From Butyrivibrio sp. (GTDB lineage: Bacteria > Bacillota > Clostridia > Lachnospirales > Lachnospiraceae): 35,912 bases of DNA. A model generated the notes under the pieces. The model was given only the letters and a program-made list of their open reading frames with translations. It was not told the DNA's origin and searched no databases. Within the stretch, counting starts at the first letter, position 1; every line of letters begins with the position of its first letter. This document shows, in pieces, positions 23,736-32,179 of this stretch. Made by a program: the position numbers and the translations under genes. The stretch lies in NCBI GenBank assembly GCA_024697425.1, contig JAILFT010000087.1:1-35912 (forward strand). Reading direction: 5' to 3'.

Positions 23736-25194
23736 GCTTCAATATCTTTACGGGGTATTCCCACTTGTGATCTTCGTGCTCCTCTTTCTTTCGAGGGATC
23801 TTGAACTTCCTCCCGATATGGAGGAAACCGGCATCAGCAGGGCGTTCCTTAAGGTATCGCTGTTTTTATACCGCAGGCTTAAAGGGCGGATAAAAAGCGC
23901 TTCCTCTGAGAAGATCAGGGTGTATCTAAGGACTCTTGAACAGAGGAAGGATATGGAAAATGCGGAGACTGAGTATTTCATAAGAAAGATCGGCATAGTC
24001 CTTATCATGGCCTTTGCCGGAAACCTGCTGGCTCTGGCGGCAAGCCTCGGGGCGGGGAGTGTAAGTCACTTTGATGAAGAGGGGAGGATAAAAAGAGGCA
24101 GCTACGGAGAGGACGACTACGAGACAGTGCTTATTGCTACAGATGCGGCGGGAGAGCAGGTTGGCGAATTCGAGATGAAGGTTGGCACAAGGCTCTTTAC
24201 AAAACAGGAGGCGGATGAGCTCTTTGAGAGGGCGGTGGCTGATCTGGAGAGCAGCATCCTCGGAGAAAATGAAAGTCTCGATAGTGTGTCCTGTGACATG
24301 GAGCTTGGGGAGGAGGTCGATGGCTATCCCTTCGATATCCGCTGGAAGGTGGATAACTACGAAGTGATGAGCCAGGAGGGGAAGCTTAAGGAGGAGAACA
24401 TCCCGGAGGAGGGAGTGGTGGTGATGCTGACTGCCACATTTGGCTACGGGGAATACAGCTGGCAGCAGGTTCTTTACGCAAATGTCGTGCCAAAAGTTCT
24501 TACTCCCGGTGAGAAAGCGGTTAAAGAAATAAAGAGTCTTTTAAGTAAGGCAGACAAGGAAACAGGTACTGATGAATCAATACCGCTTCCCGGAAATTAT
24601 GAGGGCCGGGACCTTACCTGGAGTGAGAAAAAGACCGACAACAGTCTGATCCTTTTGCTGCTGACTCTGACAGGTGCAGCTGCGTCCTATGTCTTAAAGG
24701 ACAAGGAGCTAAAAAAATCAATGGAGGAGCGACACAAGCAGATGCTTGGTGACTATTCCCAGATGATCTCTTCCCTTGTCCTTTACATGGAGGCAGGAAT
24801 GACCATGCGAAACATCTTCGGCAAGCTTTCCTCTTCCTATCTTCGGGAAAAGAAAAATGGAGGTCAAAAAAGGTTTCTCTATGAGGAAATCCTTATGACA
24901 AACAGGGAGCTGTCCGCCGGAACCTCGGAGCTTACCGCCTACGAGCACTTTGGCATCAGATGCGGAGGACAGCAGTACACGAGGCTTAGTACGCTCCTTA
25001 CTCAGAATCTTAAAAAAGGAAACAGAGAACTTCTGACTCTTCTTAGAGAGGAGTCAAATAATGCCTTTCAGGCCAGGATGGACCGGGCAAGAAAGGCCGG
25101 AGAAGAAGCCGGAACAAAGCTTCTTCTGCCAATGATACTAATGCTGGTTATCGTGATGATCATAATCATGATACCTGCCTATTTAGCTTTTTAA
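23728..25194 (+). CDS. tadC: TadC-like platform protein with large inserted domain
   Basis: 488 residues, well above the usual ~300. TM1 is about 7-22 and TM2 about 88-108. Then comes an unexpected region of roughly 195 residues (109-303), acidic and beta-rich, with VSHFDEEGRIKRGSYGEDD, GYPFDIRWKVDNYEVM and GVVVMLTATFGYGEYSWQQV. TM3 is about 305-323. The T2SSF domain follows (about 335-460: YSQMISSLVLYMEAGMTMRN, ARMDRARKAGEEAGTKLL), and TM4 is about 465-487. By TM topology the insert should face the outside of the membrane, where it could touch the pilin or pseudopilins. I do not recognise the inserted domain. Confidence 0.85.
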   Translation: MFKLQYLYGVFPLVIFVLLFLSRDLELPPDMEETGISRAFLKVSLFLYRRLKGRIKSASSEKIRVYLRTLEQRKDMENAETEYFIRKIGIVLIMAFAGNLLALAASLGAGSVSHFDEEGRIKRGSYGEDDYETVLIATDAAGEQVGEFEMKVGTRLFTKQEADELFERAVADLESSILGENESLDSVSCDMELGEEVDGYPFDIRWKVDNYEVMSQEGKLKEENIPEEGVVVMLTATFGYGEYSWQQVLYANVVPKVLTPGEKAVKEIKSLLSKADKETGTDESIPLPGNYEGRDLTWSEKKTDNSLILLLLTLTGAAASYVLKDKELKKSMEERHKQMLGDYSQMISSLVLYMEAGMTMRNIFGKLSSSYLREKKNGGQKRFLYEEILMTNRELSAGTSELTAYEHFGIRCGGQQYTRLSTLLTQNLKKGNRELLTLLREESNNAFQARMDRARKAGEEAGTKLLLPMILMLVIVMIIIMIPAYLAF

Positions 25195-25210
25195 ACGGAG
25201 GAAAAGAAAT

Positions 25211-25420
25211 ATGATCAACAAATTAAAGATTTTTGGAAAAAAGGTAATGAATAAGATCAGGGATTTTAACCGGGAGGAGTCCGGAATGGGAACAGTGGAG
25301 GTGATCCTTATCATCGTTGTCCTCATCGGACTGGTAATCGTCTTTAAGGACCAGATCTCAGGCATTGTGGAAGATGTATTCAAGGCGATCAGACAAGATG
25401 TGCGCGTCATCACGAACTAA
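25211..25420 (+). CDS. Flp1-like type IVb pilin
   Basis: 69 residues. Small pilin of the Tad/Flp class. A basic leader (MINKLKIFGKKVMNKIRDF) is followed by the processing region EESGMGTVEV: cleavage after G25 would leave E30 at position +5 of the mature pilin. The hydrophobic helix is about 31-45, followed by a short charged tail. The prepilin peptidase further along the operon is the likely processing enzyme. A good GGAGGAAAAG ribosome-binding site precedes ATG 25211, suggesting high expression. The absence of the tandem Gln/Tyr residues of classical Flp places it in the Flp1-like group. Confidence 0.88.
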   Translation: MINKLKIFGKKVMNKIRDFNREESGMGTVEVILIIVVLIGLVIVFKDQISGIVEDVFKAIRQDVRVITN

Positions 25421-26843
25421 GGGATATCTAACCGTCTTTTTATCTCTGACCATAACACTGATCATGTCCCTTATCCTGGCTCTTTTTCAGGGAGCAAGGA
25501 TTGGGGCTGTGAAGATGAAGACGGAGTGTGTTGCGGATATTGCCATGAATTCCGTGCTGGCGGAATACAACAGACAGCTCTATGAGCAGTACGGGCTTCT
25601 TATGGTGGATACCTCCTACGGGAGGGCCAATCCCTCCATTGTTAACGCGCAGGAGCACCTTCGGCATTATGTTCAGAAGAACTTTGACAGGAGCACCGCC
25701 GGGAGAATTACAAATGCGCAGACCATAACGTCTATGTACTGCGAGGATGTTAAGATCACCGGCAGCTCTTTTGCCACGGACAACGACTTTACTGTACTTG
25801 CGAGGCAGATCCTCGCCTATATGGGAGCTGACACTGTAGAAGGCCTTATGACCGACGTTCTCAATAATGCGGACATGGTCAAAGGAAACGCACTTGATAC
25901 CACAGATGTGGAGGCCATGGCAGCGGCCAATCAGGAGGCCATAGACAGCGTAGAGCTTCCGACCATTATAAATGAAGATGGAGAGGAGGAGCAGATAACC
26001 CTGGGAAACCCGGCGGATGCGGTGAATTCACAAAAAGGCATCGGAGCCTTGAGTCTTGCTGTGAAAAATCCGGGGAGCATATCAACGGCACTGGTGGATG
26101 TGTCCGGCCTTCCCTCCCACAGAAAACTCAACAAAGGAACAGGGCTTCGGGACTTTGAGGATATCTCCGGGGCAGAGAAGCTTCTTATTGAGCAGTATTT
26201 CTATGAGAAGTGTTCAAGGTATGGTCAGGAACTGGATAAATCGCAGCTGAAGTATCAGCTGGAATACCTTATCTATGGACAGGGCAGTGATTACAAAAAT
26301 CTTGAGAAGATGGCGGCAACTCTCCTTTTCTGGAGAGAAGCTTCCAATATGATTTATCTTTTCAACAATCAGACAAAATGCGCAGAGGCCGAGGCGGTGG
26401 CTGCAGTCCTTACTGCAGTGCTTATGGTGCCCGAGCTTTTGGATCTTGTGAAATATTCCATTCTCTTCGCCTGGACCTTTGCCGAGAGTGTTTCGGACCT
26501 TAACATTCTCTTTTCCGGAGGACGGGTTCCCATCCTTAAATCCGATGCCACCTGGCGGCTCAGCCTTGCAAATATGCTTAGCTTCAGAAGCTATCTGAGT
26601 GGCGGAGATCTCGGGGAGGGGCTTTATTACAAGGACTACCTTCGTATCAGACTTTTCTTTTCTCCCTTTGGGGAAAAACTGCAGCGAATGGGGGACGTGA
26701 TCGAGATGGATGTGAGAAAAAGTGTCGGAAACAGGAACTTTAAACTGGATTACTGTCTTGATACCTTCTGCGCTGAAATAAGTGTAGCTACGACTTACGG
26801 GTACCACGTGAAGATAGAAAGGGTTTACGGATATGAGGAATAG
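25398..26843 (+). CDS. membrane-anchored Tad-locus protein (DUF5702-type)
   Basis: About 481 residues from ATG 25398. One N-terminal hydrophobic helix (about 9-30, YLTVFLSLTITLIMSLIL) preceded by basic residues, then a large presumably extracytoplasmic region with ARIGAVKMKTECVADIAMNSVLAEYN directly after it. This architecture matches proteins of unknown function in Firmicutes Tad loci that I recall as DUF5702. They resemble TadG-like minor components. A further hydrophobic patch occurs near residues 330-350 (AVAAVLTAVLMVPELLDLV). ATG 25365 is also in frame, but would overlap the pilin gene by 56 bases; neither start has a strong ribosome-binding site. It overlaps the next gene by 11 bases. 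Confidence 0.75.
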   Translation: MCASSRTKGYLTVFLSLTITLIMSLILALFQGARIGAVKMKTECVADIAMNSVLAEYNRQLYEQYGLLMVDTSYGRANPSIVNAQEHLRHYVQKNFDRSTAGRITNAQTITSMYCEDVKITGSSFATDNDFTVLARQILAYMGADTVEGLMTDVLNNADMVKGNALDTTDVEAMAAANQEAIDSVELPTIINEDGEEEQITLGNPADAVNSQKGIGALSLAVKNPGSISTALVDVSGLPSHRKLNKGTGLRDFEDISGAEKLLIEQYFYEKCSRYGQELDKSQLKYQLEYLIYGQGSDYKNLEKMAATLLFWREASNMIYLFNNQTKCAEAEAVAAVLTAVLMVPELLDLVKYSILFAWTFAESVSDLNILFSGGRVPILKSDATWRLSLANMLSFRSYLSGGDLGEGLYYKDYLRIRLFFSPFGEKLQRMGDVIEMDVRKSVGNRNFKLDYCLDTFCAEISVATTYGYHVKIERVYGYEE

Positions 26844-27657
26844 AAGGGTTCAGGGCTCCATGACCCTTGAGGCATCGCTGGTGCTTCCTTTGTTCATCTT
26901 TTTCTTTGCTAACATCATGACACTTTTCGGGATAGCAAGGGCCCAGTCTGAGATTGAGGCGGCTCTTCACCAGACGGGGAATGAGATCTGCGAAAGAGCC
27001 TTTGACCTTAAGTTTGGAGAAGGGGTGCTTGGAGGGGACATAGATGGTGAGAGCACCGGAATCGACAGCCTTGCGGGAGCTGCGGGAGTGGCTTTTGCGG
27101 CATCAAAGGTCAGGGGCTACCTTGGAAAAGAGGAAGACAACGGCTGCATTTCCGGAGGAAGAAGCGGGATCAGCTTTTTGAATTCCCGGATACTGCTTGA
27201 GGGGGATATCGTCGATATTGTTGCGGATTATAAGGTCCGGCCCATCATTCCCATCATCGGATTTAGGGAATTTCCTGTTGAAGGCCGCTACTACGGCCAC
27301 GCCTGGACAGGCTATGACTTAAGTGACGGATTTGTAAACGAAGAGATCGCTGAGGAGATGGTCTACATAACCGAGCACGGTGAAAAGTACCACCGGGACA
27401 TAGACTGCAAGTACCTTCATGTCAGCGTAAGGAGTGTGGGCTTTGAGGAGGCAAAGAGCCTTCGAAACAATGACGGCAGCAGGTACAGACCCTGCGAGTA
27501 CTGCGGAGAAAATGTTGCCGGAGGCAATGTGTTTATCACCGATTACGGCAACAGATACCACAGCCGGGTGGACTGTGCAGGGCTTAAAAGAAAGATCATA
27601 ACAGTTCCCATCTCAGAGGTGGGAGGCCGCGGACCCTGCAGTGGCTGCGGATTTTAG
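26833..27657 (+). CDS. TadE-like pseudopilin with two C-terminal Cys modules
   Basis: 274 residues. The N terminus has the TadE signature GSMTLEASLVLPLFIFFF (E13 in the processing context) and a single hydrophobic helix, so it is a pseudopilin-like, membrane-anchored protein. Residues about 40-170 have Gly-rich and beta segments. The C-terminal 100 residues hold two related modules: about 176-225 (ITEHGEKYHRDIDCKYL ... YRPCEYC) and about 229-274 (ITDYGNRYHSRVDCAGL ... GPCSGCGF). Each has YH-x4-C followed by PCxxC, a small zinc-ribbon-like or disulfide module that is also seen at the C termini of some exported Firmicutes proteins. ATG 26833 lies inside the end of the preceding gene. Confidence 0.8.
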   Translation: MRNRRVQGSMTLEASLVLPLFIFFFANIMTLFGIARAQSEIEAALHQTGNEICERAFDLKFGEGVLGGDIDGESTGIDSLAGAAGVAFAASKVRGYLGKEEDNGCISGGRSGISFLNSRILLEGDIVDIVADYKVRPIIPIIGFREFPVEGRYYGHAWTGYDLSDGFVNEEIAEEMVYITEHGEKYHRDIDCKYLHVSVRSVGFEEAKSLRNNDGSRYRPCEYCGENVAGGNVFITDYGNRYHSRVDCAGLKRKIITVPISEVGGRGPCSGCGF

Positions 27658-27667
27658 GAGGATAAAA

Positions 27668-28093
27668 ATGATATTTGGCATGATTGTATTATCTGTTCTT
27701 GGGATAATTTCCTTCAGGGACATAAAAGAGAAGGAGATCCCTGTGTGGCTCATTTTGTGCTGCGGGGCACTGTCTCTGGGGAGAGTGATATTTCTTTTGA
27801 CCAAAGGGACACTTGAGCCCGCGGAACTGTTGATTTCTCTTGTTCCCGGAGCGCTGCTCCTTCTGGCGGGCTATGTCACAAGGGGAGGTGTTGGATACGG
27901 GGACGGGCTTCTTGCCCTTAGCATCGGCCCTGCGGTGGGAGCTGCCGCTCTTGCTACGGGCATGTGCATTGCGGTGATGGGAAGCGGCCTTTTTTCCGGA
28001 GTACTTCTGATATTAAGGAAGGCCGGACGAAAGACCAGGATCCCCTTCGTGCCCTTCATGGCTTTGGGAGTGGGGGTGATGCTCTTTGCGTAA
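27668..28093 (+). CDS. tadV: prepilin peptidase (TadV/CpaA, A24 family)
   Basis: 141 residues from ATG 27668, six bases after AGGAGG at 27656-27661. Integral membrane aspartic protease that cleaves pilin and pseudopilin leaders. The first catalytic aspartate is D18 in SFRDIKEKEIPVW and the second D79 in GVGYGDGLLAL (GxGD motif). Four to five hydrophobic segments fill the rest. The N-methylation domain of full-size PilD is absent, as expected for TadV. It overlaps the next gene by 8 bases. Confidence 0.93.
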   Translation: MIFGMIVLSVLGIISFRDIKEKEIPVWLILCCGALSLGRVIFLLTKGTLEPAELLISLVPGALLLLAGYVTRGGVGYGDGLLALSIGPAVGAAALATGMCIAVMGSGLFSGVLLILRKAGRKTRIPFVPFMALGVGVMLFA

Positions 28094-28547
28094 GAGCGGC
28101 GGCTATATGACACTGGAGGCGGCATTGGTAGTCCCCATGGCCCTGTGCTCCATTGTGCTTCTTATCTATTTCGCATTCTTTTTATACGGAAAGTGCCTTC
28201 TGACACAGGATGCGTACATACTGGCCTTCAGATCCACAAAGCAGAATAACACCGGATGGGAAGATGACCCTGCGGTTTTTGTGGCAGAGCGGGCATCGGA
28301 CATTTTAGGGAAAAAATACTTCGGCAATGATAAACCCGTTGTAAGCACCGCTGAAAGCGGAAAAACAGTAACGGTGACAGGCATGGCAAGGGCATGCCAC
28401 CGGGCCATGGGACGATACTTTCTAAAGCCCCAAAGCGGATGGGACTACAAGGTCTTTATGAAGGCCACAAAAAGAGAACCTGCAAAACATATCAGAACAT
28501 TTAAGAGATTAAAGGATATTGGGAAGGATTTAAGTGATGGATTATAA
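28086..28547 (+). CDS. TadE-like minor pseudopilin
   Basis: 153 residues. N-terminal GGYMTLEAALVVPMALCSIV is the TadE signature with a conserved Glu and one hydrophobic helix (about 10-35). The remainder is soluble and basic at the C terminus. TadE-like proteins act as priming or regulating subunits in Flp pilus assembly. TTG 28086 is used as the start because it overlaps the peptidase stop and follows a GGGGGTGATG stretch; ATG 28107 would remove the short leader before the processing site. It overlaps the FHA gene by 11 bases. Confidence 0.78.
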   Translation: MRKSGGYMTLEAALVVPMALCSIVLLIYFAFFLYGKCLLTQDAYILAFRSTKQNNTGWEDDPAVFVAERASDILGKKYFGNDKPVVSTAESGKTVTVTGMARACHRAMGRYFLKPQSGWDYKVFMKATKREPAKHIRTFKRLKDIGKDLSDGL

Positions 28548-29976
28548 GTATTACAGAGATTTAAAGCATAACTACCTGGTGCTTGAAAGAGGCCCCGAGG
28601 ATGAGGAGGACAACAGATATCAGTACAGGATGATGGAAGGCGGAAGGATAAAGGGGCTTGTGCCCTGCTCCGAGAGGAATATAAACGGGGGAAGGTTCCT
28701 TTATTATGAGATTGGATCCATGCAGCCCGTAAAGGACAGATTTGCTGTGGGGGGCATGAACTTGGAACAGCTGCGCCGGCTTCTGTCTGATGCTGCGGCG
28801 GTTTTAGAGGAGCTCTCCGAGTACCTTTTAGGTGAGGAGGGACTGGTTTTCAATGCCGAAAATGTCTACACAGACCTTGGCACCGGAGAATACAGGTTCA
28901 TATACTGTCCCTTCTATGATGAACCCATGGATTTTCGCGGGTTCGCGGCGCAGCTTCTTGATCTTGTTGACCTTGGCGACGAGAGGGCTGCCGAACTTGC
29001 GTATCTTCTGTGCGAGAAGAGCGCATCTCCGGGAGCCTTCACGTTGGCTACCATAAAGGAGCTTCTGTCTGACAGCCCGGAAGCGGACGGCTATTGCAAT
29101 GCAGCAAAAGAAACTGCAAAAACCGGCGAAAAAGTGGCTTTTGATGATTTTTCCGAAGATACCGAGGACTTTGGTGATACTGAGTATATGGATGAAGTTT
29201 ATGATGAGCCTTCCTCCGGGGGCTTTAAAGGAACCGGAGCAGCCGGGCTTAAGCTTGCCGGCCAGAAGCTGGGCGGGCGCCTTCAGCTTCTCTTTTCACT
29301 GCTGTTTGCTGCGGTGGTGGCAGCCATGATGTACATAAGGCTCAACTACATCCTCACAAAGGAGGAGAATATGCTTTCCATCCTGGTGATGCTGGTATCT
29401 CTGGTGACGGGAGCTGTCTCTTTTGTCAGCGGACTCAGGGACTTTGGCGGGAAAAGAGCTATCGGCAGGAGAAAGGATGACAGGAAAGCCGGGGAAGAAG
29501 TGAGTCCTGATGATACTTATGATGACTTCAACGATTTTGATGACGGGGATGCTTTCATGGATACACCTGTAAGGATCACAGGCTCCATGTCTGAGAAAAA
29601 CTTCGGCGCAGTATCAGCTTCTTTTGCAAAAGAAACGTCTGATTATTCGGAGACGGTGGTCCTTGACCGGGAGAAAGAGTCTGATGATGTGACCCTGTAC
29701 AGCAGGAACCTTGACAGGACTGTAAGGATCGGCCTTGAGAAACTGCCGCTTACCATAGGAAAAATGGAAGGCTGCGTAGACAGAGTTCTGGGGGATCCCA
29801 GTGTTTCCAGGATACACTGCAGGCTCCTTAAAGAGGCGGGAAAACTTGCCATCATGGATCTCGGCAGCACGAACGGTACATATTTAAACGGAATTAAACT
29901 GAATCCGAGAGAGAAAAACTACATAGGTGAGGGCGATGAAATCCGCATGGGTGCTGTACTTTTCGACTGCAGGTGA
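28537..29976 (+). CDS. FHA-domain membrane protein of the Tad locus (DUF6382-like N terminus)
   Basis: About 479 residues. N-terminal soluble domain (1-170, YYRDLKHNYLVLE and GEYRFIYCPFYDEP) resembles a Firmicutes domain I recall as DUF6382. An acidic linker follows, then two TM helices (about 250-270 and 282-305), a second acidic linker, and a C-terminal FHA domain (about 385-479) with LTIGKMEGCVDRVL, DPSVSRIHCRLL, MDLGSTNGTYLNG and GDEIRMGAVLF. All the core FHA residues for phosphothreonine binding (Arg, Ser-x-x-His, Asn-Gly) appear present. It probably couples pilus assembly to Ser/Thr phosphorylation. ATG 28537 is preferred over GTG 28534. No kinase is in the window. Confidence 0.85.
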   Translation: MDYKYYRDLKHNYLVLERGPEDEEDNRYQYRMMEGGRIKGLVPCSERNINGGRFLYYEIGSMQPVKDRFAVGGMNLEQLRRLLSDAAAVLEELSEYLLGEEGLVFNAENVYTDLGTGEYRFIYCPFYDEPMDFRGFAAQLLDLVDLGDERAAELAYLLCEKSASPGAFTLATIKELLSDSPEADGYCNAAKETAKTGEKVAFDDFSEDTEDFGDTEYMDEVYDEPSSGGFKGTGAAGLKLAGQKLGGRLQLLFSLLFAAVVAAMMYIRLNYILTKEENMLSILVMLVSLVTGAVSFVSGLRDFGGKRAIGRRKDDRKAGEEVSPDDTYDDFNDFDDGDAFMDTPVRITGSMSEKNFGAVSASFAKETSDYSETVVLDREKESDDVTLYSRNLDRTVRIGLEKLPLTIGKMEGCVDRVLGDPSVSRIHCRLLKEAGKLAIMDLGSTNGTYLNGIKLNPREKNYIGEGDEIRMGAVLFDCR

Positions 29977-30010
29977 GAAAAACGAAAATGCATATATTTC
30001 GGGCATTGTG

Positions 30011-30019
30011 TGATATAAT
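30011..30019 (+). promoter_or_regulatory. extended -10 promoter for the 30047-31054 gene
   Basis: TGATATAAT (30011-30019) is a perfect extended -10 element located 28 bases before the start codon. No clear -35. The site suggests a transcription start separate from the Tad operon, after which no terminator is visible. Confidence 0.55.
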
Positions 30020-30046
30020 ACCATTATCAGTTTTGGAGGGGCAGCC

Positions 30047-31054
30047 ATGAAAATCAATATCTATTACGGCGGCAGAGGGATCATTGACGATCCTACTTTG
30101 TCAGTCATCAAAAAGATCACCACAGTATTGGAAGAACTGAATGTAAAGGTACAGCAGTACAACCTCTATGAGCAGAGGAACGGTATCACTGCATTGCCCA
30201 ACACCCTCAAGGATGCGGACGGAGTCATTCTTGCCTCCACCGTTGAGTGGTTCGGCATAGGCGGTTATATGATGCAGTTCCTTGATGCATGCTGGCTTTA
30301 CGGTGACAAGGACCGCATAAAAGAGATCTATATGGCGCCGGTTGTCATGTCCACAACTCACGGTGAGCGTGAGGGCATGATGAGCCTGGCTGCAGCCTGG
30401 GAGATGTTAGGAGGACTTCCCTGCGACGGTATGTGCGGGTACATTGCGGATACCACCAAGTTGGAGAACAGCGGCGAGTACACCAAGATAATTGAGAAGA
30501 AGACTGAGAATATCTACAGGACCATCAATCAGAAAATGCCTGTTTTCCCCGCCAGCAATCAGGCGGTCATCAACAAAGTGGGTGTGAGCAGCAGCCTGGA
30601 TCTTACGCCCCAGGAATCAGAGCAGCTTTCAGAGTATGCCTCCGATGATCAGTATGTACGCAAACAGAAGGAAGATCTTCAGGAGCTGGCCAGCATCTTC
30701 AGGGACAAAATGGGACAGGATGAGGCAAGCGGCAACTCCGATGAGTACGCCAAACTTCTTATGAAGAAATTCACGCCTGTTGCAGGCGCTAAGGCTAAAT
30801 ACAAAATCTCTTTTACCGACAATCCCAAACTAAAGCCTGTGGTTATCGACGTTGCAGGCAGCAAATGCGATTGCAGGGCGGCTGACGAGGAGGGCTGTGA
30901 TGTCATCCTTTCCGCCGAGCAGAGGATAATCGAGGATATCCTGGGCGGTCGCATGACCTTCCAGAGAGGTTTCATGGAGGGCAGCATCAAGCTTAAAGGC
31001 GACTTTAAGACTCTGCGAAACCTGGATCAACTTTTTGATCTTATGTCAGAATAA
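30047..31054 (+). CDS. flavodoxin-fold / SCP2 domain fusion protein
   Basis: 335 residues. The N-terminal half (1-165) is an NADPH-dependent FMN reductase/flavodoxin-like fold: INIYYGGRGIIDDP at the first loop, LKDADGVILASTVEWFGIGG (the substrate/FMN loop region), and YMAPVVMSTTHGEREGM. The last 105 residues (about 230-335) look like an SCP2-type lipid-binding domain (KYKISFTDNPKLKPVVID, VILSAEQRIIEDILGGRMTFQRGFMEGSIKLKGDF). Domain boundaries are by eye. The role is unknown; a redox reaction on a hydrophobic substrate is possible. Start ATG 30047 follows TTGGAGGGG. The rhomboid protease gene begins 17 bases after the stop. Confidence 0.78.
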   Translation: MKINIYYGGRGIIDDPTLSVIKKITTVLEELNVKVQQYNLYEQRNGITALPNTLKDADGVILASTVEWFGIGGYMMQFLDACWLYGDKDRIKEIYMAPVVMSTTHGEREGMMSLAAAWEMLGGLPCDGMCGYIADTTKLENSGEYTKIIEKKTENIYRTINQKMPVFPASNQAVINKVGVSSSLDLTPQESEQLSEYASDDQYVRKQKEDLQELASIFRDKMGQDEASGNSDEYAKLLMKKFTPVAGAKAKYKISFTDNPKLKPVVIDVAGSKCDCRAADEEGCDVILSAEQRIIEDILGGRMTFQRGFMEGSIKLKGDFKTLRNLDQLFDLMSE

Positions 31055-31071
31055 AGGATTGGGACCATCCT

Positions 31072-31719
31072 ATGCAGGAAGTTAACGCATCCCGGGAGGA
31101 CTTCTGGGAGAGACAGGAGCGGATCTACAAGAGCTCCTACATCAGTCTTGGGCTGATGATCATAAATGTCATTATCTTCATTATTACTACTACAGTGGCC
31201 TCGGACTTGTTTGAAAAGGGCGCAATGGTAACCGCCAGGGTTGTGGGGGATGCCCAGTTCTACAGGCTTTTTTCCGCCATGTTCCTTCACGCCGACCCCC
31301 AGCACCTTATGAGCAATATGCTGATGCTGGCCCTTGCCGGTGCTATCGTGGAGAATTACACAGGCCATCTGTTCTTTATTTTCCTATATATAATGTCAGG
31401 ACTTATCGGCAACATGATATCCATGGCTTATGAGATCCGTAACTCCCTGGACTGGCTTTCCGTCGGCGCCAGCGGAGCCATTATGGGTCTTGTGGGATTC
31501 ATCGTTGTCTGGATAACTATTAATAGAAAAAGATTCATCACCAACAGGAACGTTCTTTTCAGACTCCTGCTTCTTGGCGCTTTTGTGATGCACGCCTGCT
31601 TTTTCCAGGCCGGAGCCAATACCGCAGCGCATCTTGGGGGCTTCCTGTCGGGGATTGTTCTTGGAATCATCAACATTGTAATCTTGAAAAATGATAAAGT
31701 TATGGAGGGCTTAGTATAA
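31072..31719 (+). CDS. rhomboid family intramembrane serine protease
   Basis: 215 residues with six hydrophobic segments. Rhomboids cut single-pass membrane proteins within the membrane. The family motifs are present: FYRLFSAMFLHADPQHLMSN (HxxxxHxxxN), catalytic serine S134 in VGASGAIMGL and catalytic histidine H187 in NTAAHLGGFLSG. A short cytosolic helix (1-25) precedes TM1. The stop overlaps the start of the HIT gene by one base (TAATG), so the two are translationally coupled. Confidence 0.93.
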   Translation: MQEVNASREDFWERQERIYKSSYISLGLMIINVIIFIITTTVASDLFEKGAMVTARVVGDAQFYRLFSAMFLHADPQHLMSNMLMLALAGAIVENYTGHLFFIFLYIMSGLIGNMISMAYEIRNSLDWLSVGASGAIMGLVGFIVVWITINRKRFITNRNVLFRLLLLGAFVMHACFFQAGANTAAHLGGFLSGIVLGIINIVILKNDKVMEGLV

Positions 31720-32126
31720 TGGAAGATTGTATTTTTTGTAAGCTTGCTAACGGAGTATTTCCCACCAACGCCATCTATGAGGATGACGACTTCAAGGTAA
31801 TCCTGGACAATGGTCCTGCAACCAAGGGCCACGCCCTGGTGCTTCCCAAGAAGCACTACGCAAACCTCTTTGAGATCCCCGAGGATACTCTTGCAGGGGC
31901 AGCAGTTGTTGCCAAGAAGGTTGCGCAGACCATGAAGGATAAGCTTCACTGTGATGGCCTCAACCTTGTTCAGAACAACGGCGAAACAGCCGGTCAGACT
32001 GTAATGCATTTCCACCTTCACATCATTCCCAGATATGCCGACGACGGCCAGCACATCCTGTGGAAACCCACCACTCCTTCAGCCGAAGAGCTTGAAGCGA
32101 TCCGCGACACCATAACCGGCGCATGA
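31719..32126 (+). CDS. HIT family nucleotide hydrolase/transferase
   Basis: 135 residues, histidine-triad protein of the Hint type. These enzymes cleave nucleoside phosphoramidates or adenylated compounds. N-terminal CIFCKLANG has the CxxC pair of many bacterial members, followed by DFKVILDNGPATKGHALVLPKKHYANL, and the triad HFHLHIIPRY with H97, H99 and H101. ATG 31719 overlaps the rhomboid stop. Cytoplasmic. Confidence 0.95.
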   Translation: MEDCIFCKLANGVFPTNAIYEDDDFKVILDNGPATKGHALVLPKKHYANLFEIPEDTLAGAAVVAKKVAQTMKDKLHCDGLNLVQNNGETAGQTVMHFHLHIIPRYADDGQHILWKPTTPSAEELEAIRDTITGA

Positions 32127-32179
32127 TCAGCCCCGGAAAAGAGCTTTAGATTACACCAGCAGATACCACAGGAGTAACA

